From positions 620,001-684,000 of the forward strand of contig CM045758.1 of NCBI GenBank assembly GCA_025200525.1: a stretch of DNA of 64,000 nucleotides, read 5' to 3'. This DNA is from Camellia lanceoleosa (Eukaryota > Streptophyta > Magnoliopsida > Ericales > Theaceae). Made by a program: the position numbers and the translations under genes. Positions within the stretch are counted from its first letter, which is position 1. Each line of letters starts with the position of its first letter. Below the pieces are notes generated by a model that was given only the letters and a program-made list of their open reading frames with translations, searched no databases and was not told where the DNA came from. Shown here piece by piece: positions 57,286 through 64,000 of this stretch.

Positions 57286-57622
57286 ATCTTAAGACAGATT
57301 AATTTTTTGTTATCTTCATTGTATTTAATTTTCTGATTTCATAAAGACATATTTTGGTTGGAAAAACAAATAGTGTTTATGCTATTTGACAGATAGTAGT
57401 AATATACTGTCTCTTTTCTTTGACAACTAGTAGTAATATACTGGTGTCATTAACAATTGCAGAATATTAATTGTGTTAACAGGAAATTATTGTGCTATTT
57501 TATTTTTCTAGTTTTAGTAACAAGAAAAATAAAATTATTTTGTGTTATAATTTATTTTCTGGTTTTAGTAACTAGAAAATTAATTTGTGTTTTAATTTTT
57601 CTGATTTTTGTAATCAGAGATT

Positions 57623-58535
57623 ATGGCTACTACAACTGAAACTGCATCTGGCAGTGGTACTCCTATTGTTACACCTACATCGGTCCCTATCAAGAACCAT
57701 GTTCATGTACCAATCAATCATGGAGAAAAAGGGGAAAAATTTAATGGTACCGAGTTTAAAAGATGGCAGCAGAAGATATTGTTCTATCTTACAACTCTTA
57801 ATTTGGCCCGGTTTCTCCATGAAGAGGCTCCAGCACTTAAAGAGGGTGAAAGTGATCGGCAAGTTGTTACCGTTGTAGATGCTTGGAAACATTCAGATTT
57901 CCTGTGCAGAAACTACATCCTCAATGGCCTTGACAACATGCTGTATAATGTTTACAGTCCTCTGAAGTCAGCAAAACAATTATGGGATTCTTTGGAGAAG
58001 AAATACAAGACAGAAGATGCCGGCACGAAGAAATTTGTCATCGGTAAATTTCTGGATTTTGTTATGGTAGACTCCCAAACGGTAATATTTCAAGTTCAAA
58101 GTTTTCAAATAATTTTGCATGATATTCATTTAGAAGGTATGTCTCTTAGCGAGTCCTTCTAAGTCGCTGCTTTAGTGGAAAAGTTACCACCGGCTTGGAA
58201 AGATTTCAAAAATTATTTAAAACATAAACGCAAAAAGATGACCATGGATGAGTTGATTGTAAGATTAAGAATTGAGGAAGATAACCGAAAGGCTGAAAAG
58301 AGGAATGGGAAAAAACCCATTGAGTCCAAGGCTAATGTGGTTGAACAAGTTCAAAAATCACATAACAAAAAGAGGAAGTTTACTGGAGATGGTCCTAAAT
58401 AAGGCAACAACAATGGCAACAAGAAGTTCAAAGGAAAATGCTATAACAGTGGCAAGACTGGACATCGAGCTTCTGACTGCCGCCGCCCTAAGAAGGATCA
58501 TAGAAGTACAAGCAAGAAGACCACCAATCAAGCCA
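57623..58535 (+). pseudogene. copia gag
   Basis: From ATG 57623: a Thr/Ser-rich start, then FNGTEFKRWQQKILFYL, AKQLWDSLEKKYKTED, and, past a stop at 58160-58162 in the same frame, VEKLPPAWKDFKNYLKHKRK. A second stop is at 58400-58402. The zinc knuckle at about 58438 reads CYNSGKTGHRASDC, in which Ser replaces the second Cys. Gag forms the virus-like particle. All parts lie in one frame, so only point stops break it. Confidence 0.9.
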
Positions 58536-60133
58536 ATGTGACGGAATTGGATTACATCTCTGATGGGGTGAAAGACATCAACCTCTCTGCTGTGGTGTCT
58601 GAGGCTAACTTGGTTGGAAATCCCAAAGAATTGTGGGTTGACACTGGAGCAACTCATCACATATTTGAAGACAAGAAGATGTTCACTACCTACAATGAGG
58701 CTGCAAATGGTAAACAACTTTTTATGGGAAATTCTTCTCCTTCTACTGTGGCTGGACAAGGGAAAGTGATCTTGAAGATGACATCAGCGAAAGAACTGAC
58801 CCTCAACAACGTACTGCATGTACCTGACATCCGGAGGAATTTAGTTTCTGGTTCTTTGTTAAGTAAAAATGGTTTTAGGCTTGTTTTTGAGTCTGATAAG
58901 TTTGTATTAACAAAGAGTGACATGTATGTTGGTAAGGAATACATGAGTGATGGTCACTTTAAACTAAATGTAATGACAGTTGTACCAAAAGTTGCTATGA
59001 ATGAGAATAACACATCTTCTGCTTATATTCTTGAGTCGAATTTATGGAATGGTAGATTAGGTCATGTAGATTATGATGCTTTGTGTAGATTAATTGGTTT
59101 GAATTATATACCAAAGTTTGAAATTAATCCTAATCATAAATGTGAAGTTTGTGTATAAGCGAAACTAACTAAGGCTCTATTTAAATCGGTTGAAAGAAAA
59201 ACCGAACCTCTAGAATTAATTCATATTGATGTATGTGATCTAAAATTTATTCAAACTAGAGGAGGCAAAAAGTATTTCATAACATTTATCGATGATTGCA
59301 CAAGATATTGTTATGTTTATGTACTTAGAAGTAAAGATGAAGCCTTAGAAATGTTTAAACTCTACAAAACAGAAGTTGAAAATCAACTTGGTAAAACCAT
59401 TAAAATGGTTAGAAGTGATAGGGGTGGTGAATATGATGCACCATTAAATGAATTTTGTGCACAACATGGCATTATTCACCAAACTACAGCCCCTTATTCT
59501 CCACAGCAAAATGGAATTGCTGAAAGGAAGAATAGAACCCTAAAAGAAATGATGAATGCCATGTTACTAAGTTCAGGCTTACCACAGAACTTGTGGGGGG
59601 AAGCAATATTGTCTGCTAATTATGTTCTTAATAGAATACCCCACAAGAAAACCAAAAGCATTCCTTATGAATTGTGGAAAGGTCGATCACCTTCCTACAA
59701 ATACTTAAAAGTGTGGGGGTGTTTGGCAAAAGTTGAAGTTCCTGTTCCTAAAAAGACTAAGATTGGACCAAAAACAGTAGATTGTGTGTTTATTGGTTAT
59801 GCTCAGAATAGTAGTGCATATCGGTTTCTGACTTCTAAATCAGCAATACCTGATATAAATGTGAACACTATTATAGAGTCAAGGAATGCTGTGTTTTTTG
59901 AACATGTCTTTCCTTACAAGAAAGGACAGGAATTAAGTTCACAAAAAAGAACTTATGATTGTACACAAAGTCAAGAGACTAATGACAATCAAACACAAGA
60001 GGCTAGTAATGGTCTCGACCAACAGGATTTAACTGATGATGAACCAAGACGAAGTAAGAGAGCAAGAACATCAAAATCCTTTGGTCCAGATTTTCTGACA
60101 TACCTGTTAGAAAATGAACCTCAAAGCTTTTAA
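58536..60133 (+). pseudogene. copia protease and integrase
   Basis: Same frame as gag. Protease active site ELWVDTGATHHI at about 58630. Gag-pre-integrase LWNGRLGHVDYDALCRL, CEVCV, then a stop at 59156-59158. Integrase core: first Asp in IHIDVCDL, second in VRSDRGGEY, Glu in [10 protein letters not shown], so the DDE triad is intact. [18 protein letters not shown] precedes it. A fourth stop is at 60131-60133, after a Ser/Arg-rich linker [16 protein letters not shown]. Confidence 0.92.
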
Positions 60134-60158
60134 AGACTGACAGTCCTGAAGCACCTTT

Positions 60159-61652
60159 GTGGAAAAGAAAATTAATAATGAAATTGAATCCATTATGCAA
60201 AATCATACTTGGAAATTGGTGGATCTTCCACCAGGTTCTAAACCTCTTGGATATAAATGGATATTCAAGAGAAAAATGAAAGTAGATGGTTCAATTGACA
60301 AGTATAAAGCAAGACTTGTAGTTAAAGGTTACAGACAAAAGGAAGGTCTGGACTATTTTGACACATATTCCCCTGTGACAAGAATAACATCCATTCGCAT
60401 GCTTATTTCTATAGCAGCGTTGTTTAAATTAGAAATCCATCAAATGGATGTTAAGACAGCTTTCTTAAACGGTGATCTAAATGAAGAGATCTATATGGAG
60501 CAACCCGAAGGGTTTGTAGTATCAGGGCAAGAAAAGAAAGTTTGTCGACTTGTCAAATCCCTTTATGGATTAAAACAAGCACCTAAGCAATGGCATGAAA
60601 AATTTGATCATGCAATGCTTACTAATGGGTTTAAGATAAACGAATGTGACAAATGCGCCTATGTTAAAAACACTGACCAAGGCTATGTCATAGTTTGTCT
60701 TTATGTGGATGACATGCTTATCATTGGAAGCAATCAAAACATGATCAAATCAACTAAGCAAATGCTTAACAAAAGATTTGATATGAAAGATATGGGGGTC
60801 GCTGATGTTATATTAGGAATGAAAATTACTAAAACATCTGACGGATATGCATTATCTCAATCTCATTATATTGAGAAAATTCTTGATAAATTTATCAAGG
60901 ATGATTTGAATTTAACAAGAACACCTGTCGACATCAGTCTTTATTTATCGAAAAATAAAGGTGATGCAGTGTCTCAGTTAAAATACTCCCAAATCATTGG
61001 AAGCCTAATGTACCTAATGAATTGTACTCGTCCTGATATAGCTTACGCTATCATTAAATTGAGTAGGTACACTAGTAACCCTGGAGAAGACCATTGGAAA
61101 GCGATCATTCGGGTTCTTAGATATCTAAGATTTACTCGTGATCATGGTTTGAACTTTACTCGATATCCAGCAGAACTCGAAGGTTATTGTGATGCCAATT
61201 GGATATTGGATACTAAAGATTCAAAATCCACTAGTGGATATGTCTTTACTCTAGGAGGCGCTACTGTTTCTTGGAAGTCCACGAAACAAACATGCATCGC
61301 ACGATTCACAATGGAATCCGAGTTCATTGCTTTAGACAAAGCAGGAGAAGAAGTAGAATGGCTTTGTCACTTCTTAGAAGACATTCCAATGTGGCCAAAA
61401 CCTGTGCCAGCTATTTGCATTCATTGTGATAGTCAATCTGCAATAGGCAGGGCACAAAATCATATGTATAACGCTAAGTCACGACATATTCGTCGTCGAC
61501 ATAATACCGTTAGGCAGTTGTTGTCAAATGGAATAATCTCAATAGATTATATAAAATCTAAAGAGAATATTGCGGATCCGTTAACAAAAGGTTTGACAAA
61601 AGAGCTAGTGTATAGTTCATCAAAGGGGATGGGATTAAAGCCTATTACATAA
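60159..61652 (+). CDS. copia reverse transcriptase and RNase H, open frame
   Basis: 497 open codons, in a different frame from upstream pol. Contains [58 protein letters not shown], the catalytic [11 protein letters not shown], and RNase H landmarks [28 protein letters not shown] and [10 protein letters not shown]. The start given is the first ATG; in the living element this part would be fused to integrase. The C-terminus [14 protein letters not shown] is complete. Retained openness fits a young insertion. Confidence 0.92.
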   Translation: MEKKINNEIESIMQNHTWKLVDLPPGSKPLGYKWIFKRKMKVDGSIDKYKARLVVKGYRQKEGLDYFDTYSPVTRITSIRMLISIAALFKLEIHQMDVKTAFLNGDLNEEIYMEQPEGFVVSGQEKKVCRLVKSLYGLKQAPKQWHEKFDHAMLTNGFKINECDKCAYVKNTDQGYVIVCLYVDDMLIIGSNQNMIKSTKQMLNKRFDMKDMGVADVILGMKITKTSDGYALSQSHYIEKILDKFIKDDLNLTRTPVDISLYLSKNKGDAVSQLKYSQIIGSLMYLMNCTRPDIAYAIIKLSRYTSNPGEDHWKAIIRVLRYLRFTRDHGLNFTRYPAELEGYCDANWILDTKDSKSTSGYVFTLGGATVSWKSTKQTCIARFTMESEFIALDKAGEEVEWLCHFLEDIPMWPKPVPAICIHCDSQSAIGRAQNHMYNAKSRHIRRRHNTVRQLLSNGIISIDYIKSKENIADPLTKGLTKELVYSSSKGMGLKPIT

Positions 61653-62266
61653 GAGTCGTCATAATGGTAACCCTACTTATATGACTGGAGATCCCAAGAA
61701 CTAAGTTCAAAGGGACAACTAAGTTATGTATGGCTCGCCAGAAATCACTAAGGGATTACAATTCCCTACCCATTCTTATGGTGAGAGTGATATCTGCAAC
61801 ATATGTTGTCTGCAGGGGCATAAGGATAAGCTTCGCTTTTAATGATTACCTATATCTTGATTAAGGCATAAAATCAAGACGAGTATAAGAAGATACTCAC
61901 AATAAGAATCACGTATATGAGTGTTGAACTGGGAATGGTTCTATGAGAATGAAAGAGGCTACATTCTCTAGAAATACTCATGAAAACCAAGTGCATTCAA
62001 GGCCAAAATGAACACAACAGTGAGAACCACGATGTGTCAGAAGATATTTTGTGTGAAATCTATTGTCTTGGCTTACACAAACGGTTGAACAATTCAAGGC
62101 ATCGCGTCCATTGGTTAGCCAGTAAGTCCGATAGATTATCACTAGGGAAGGTTCAAGGCCGAAAACTACCTATCCTGATGCAAGATATTTTCGACTTATA
62201 ATCTTTCGATAAAGTCTGCATATTGTTGCATTTCCATTGTCATCAAATTTCATTCATGTGGGGGAT
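61653..62266 (+). other. copia 3' untranslated region and polypurine tract
   Basis: Non-coding sequence ending in GTGGGGGATTG, the plus-strand primer, directly before the LTR. It is alignable with 48240-48835. Confidence 0.8.
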
Positions 62267-63561
62267 TGTTGGAAATGGTTATAAATTCTGGGTAAAACCA
62301 GAATTTTATCCTAAGTTTGGTCTAATATTTAGGTGGGCCCCGTGCGTCGATTTACGCGGGTCAAAGTGGTAACGCGTTCTATGCCGCGTTGTGATTCACG
62401 TGGTATATTTGGTTGCTCAAAACCATTACCGAGTGAATGGGAAATTGAAGCCAAAGTATGCTCCATGGAAATGGAGTTTTGGTGAAAATTCCTTAAAGGT
62501 TTGAATAAGGCTTATCCCACATTGATTTGGTGGGAGGTTTTGGAAGGGTTTATAAGGCATGGGTTTGGTACTTGGGGTGTGCCCCAAGGTGTCCAAGTGT
62601 TTTAGAGGGAGAGGTTATGGACAAAATGGGCTAGACCCATTGGACCTAAAAATCACCACACACTGCCATGGCCAAAGCCGTCCGTCTGCCAAGTGGACGG
62701 GCTGGGCTTGGGCGCGGGTGCGTGGTGTGAGGTTGGGTTGGGCTTGTTCGGCCCAATACTAATCTTTTTGGGCCAAAAACATTTGAATTTAATTTTATTT
62801 TTGGTAAAATAAAATCCAGAATTCAAATTAAACTGGTTTGGATTTACTGTACATCCAAACAGGGCCCTTCCCGTTTTTAAACAGAAATAAACTAGTTTGG
62901 TATTATTGCACACCCAAACAGGGCCCTTCCCGCTTTTGTATCTGTTTAAATTTAAACCCAACAGATTCAAATCTGTTTGAATTCAAAGCCAACAGGTTTC
63001 ATACTTGTTCAATTCAAAACCAGCAGCCACCTTTACATCTATAAATAGACTAGCCTCCCATTTGGATTTTTCACTCCAATTTTCGTATTCCATCATTTGC
63101 TTTACATTTCTACATTTTGCTGCATTTTATTTCTGAAAGAAAGAGTGTAAACACTTAGTGTGTTCGTAAGGCAAACAATTTGTAGTGCTGCTATTGTTTG
63201 TAGAAGATCATTTCATCCTGGGAGATAGACGTCCAAATTCTGAAAGCACTGTGGAGAGGACGAATCTGTCTTAAAGACACAGTGTCAAACACTGGACTTG
63301 ATCAGTTTATAATTCGAACAAATTAAATCAAGTAAGTTATTTAATTTATTTTCTGTGTTATTATTATTTGTTTAAATCAGATTTTAATTTTTGTTTTTGT
63401 AACAAAATAAAATTTGTTTTATTTATTTATTTTTTTTATTTCGAGTTTGATTTTTGTAATCAAACAAATTCTCTCATTTTTTTTATTTCTTTAAATTCTA
63501 ATTGTTGTTTTGTACACAATAGAATTAAAATCTTTTAAATACAGTGAAGATTGTTCCAACA
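62267..63561 (+). repeat. 3' LTR of the third copia element
   Basis: TGTTGGAAATGG to TTGTTCCAACA, followed by TATAT. Differs from the 5' copy by scattered substitutions, a 5-bp GGTTG repeat change at about 62732 and a variable GC-rich patch at about 62660-62700. Confidence 0.95.
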
Positions 63562-64000
63562 TATATATCCATATTCAAATTTGGTGTTGGTTACATTTGT
63601 CAATAAAGATGATTTACTAATTTATGCTCTAACAGTTCAATTTTTGGATGCTTTGTTTTGGATAATTTTCTCTCTCATTTCAGTTATTTGATTCAATGGT
63701 GGTTTAATTATCAGTCCATATATTGTCCCCTGTTTTTTTAGTTGCCTAATAAGTGCTCACAATTTGACATACAAAATTATAATTTATTTTGTAAAATTGA
63801 ATGGCAATGAGCATCGTTGAACCAAACTCCAAAGCCAAATTTGCTCTGCAATTTTGAACATAAATTTGCATTTTAGTTTTGTATGTGATTTTAGTGCTTC
63901 AATAATATTGTAGTTTATGGTGCTATTATTAGTTCAAATATATATGTATATATGTATCCATATTCAAATATATATTATTATTATATTATATATATATATC
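63562..64000. other. flanking AT-rich DNA, no gene seen
   Basis: Continues the target site of the copia insertion. TATCCATATTCAAAT occurs at 63566 and again at about 63955. AT microsatellite at the window end. Confidence 0.5.

Larger units (their letters stand above)
55995..63561 (+). mobile_element. nearly complete Ty1/copia retrotransposon
   Basis: Two LTRs (1291 and 1295 bp) bracket gag-PR-INT-RT-RH in copia order. TATAT is duplicated on both sides (55990-55994 and 63562-63566). LTRs share most of their length, with roughly two dozen small differences and one hypervariable GC-rich patch, so insertion is fairly recent. Four in-frame stops and a frame change have already disabled gag-pol. 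It landed in a microsatellite. Confidence 0.95.

Overview
The window is AT-rich nuclear DNA of a flowering plant, probably a eudicot. This rests on long introns with GT-AG borders, plant-type Ty1/copia, RTE, CACTA, MULE and hAT elements, many plant microsatellites, and one clearly recognisable host gene whose protein matches the plant SYN4 type of cohesin kleisin. There are no bacterial-style operons, ribosome binding sites or CRISPR arrays.

Layout. 1-5264: a decayed minus-strand Ty1/copia element with its 5' LTR and tRNA-Met primer site, a nested RTE LINE tail, and a second minus-strand LTR. 6247-6765: a solo LTR. 7862-13317: a complete non-autonomous CACTA transposon with a perfect 3-bp target duplication (AGA); it carries exon-intron pieces of at least three unrelated host genes (ANTH/AP180-type clathrin assembly protein, a DUF1997 protein, NAP1), all on the + strand. 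13318-20520: intergenic DNA with a second possible CACTA end, microsatellites, an AT-rich hairpin repeat and a degraded minus-strand fragment resembling a Caulimoviridae movement protein with a tRNA-Met primer site.

20522-45830: the one intact host gene, SYN4/RAD21.3-like. It has 15 coding exons with continuous phase, a 1336-residue predicted product and 24.2 kb from ATG to stop. Its introns hold an antisense RTE LINE (18-bp target duplication), a 1.1-kb MULE-type element with a 9-bp target duplication and an array of a 12-bp palindrome, several MITEs with clear target duplications, a tiny retro-insertion and two tandem duplications.

45923-64000: a MULE-like element with long inverted repeats and a nested hAT-like MITE; the 3' end of an old copia element; an exon of a SKU5-similar (SKS) multicopper-oxidase-like gene cut in its signal peptide by a second copia element (50727-55103, 3' end lost); and a nearly complete third copia element (55995-63561, TSD TATAT, LTRs of 1291 and 1295 bp) whose gag-pol carries four in-frame stops and a frame change.

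Only SYN4 looks like a functioning host gene. Everything else is mobile DNA, its remains, or host sequence carried or broken by it. I found no evidence of a new multi-gene system. The most unusual objects are the multi-gene Pack-CACTA and the palindrome-array MULE inside SYN4 intron 14.
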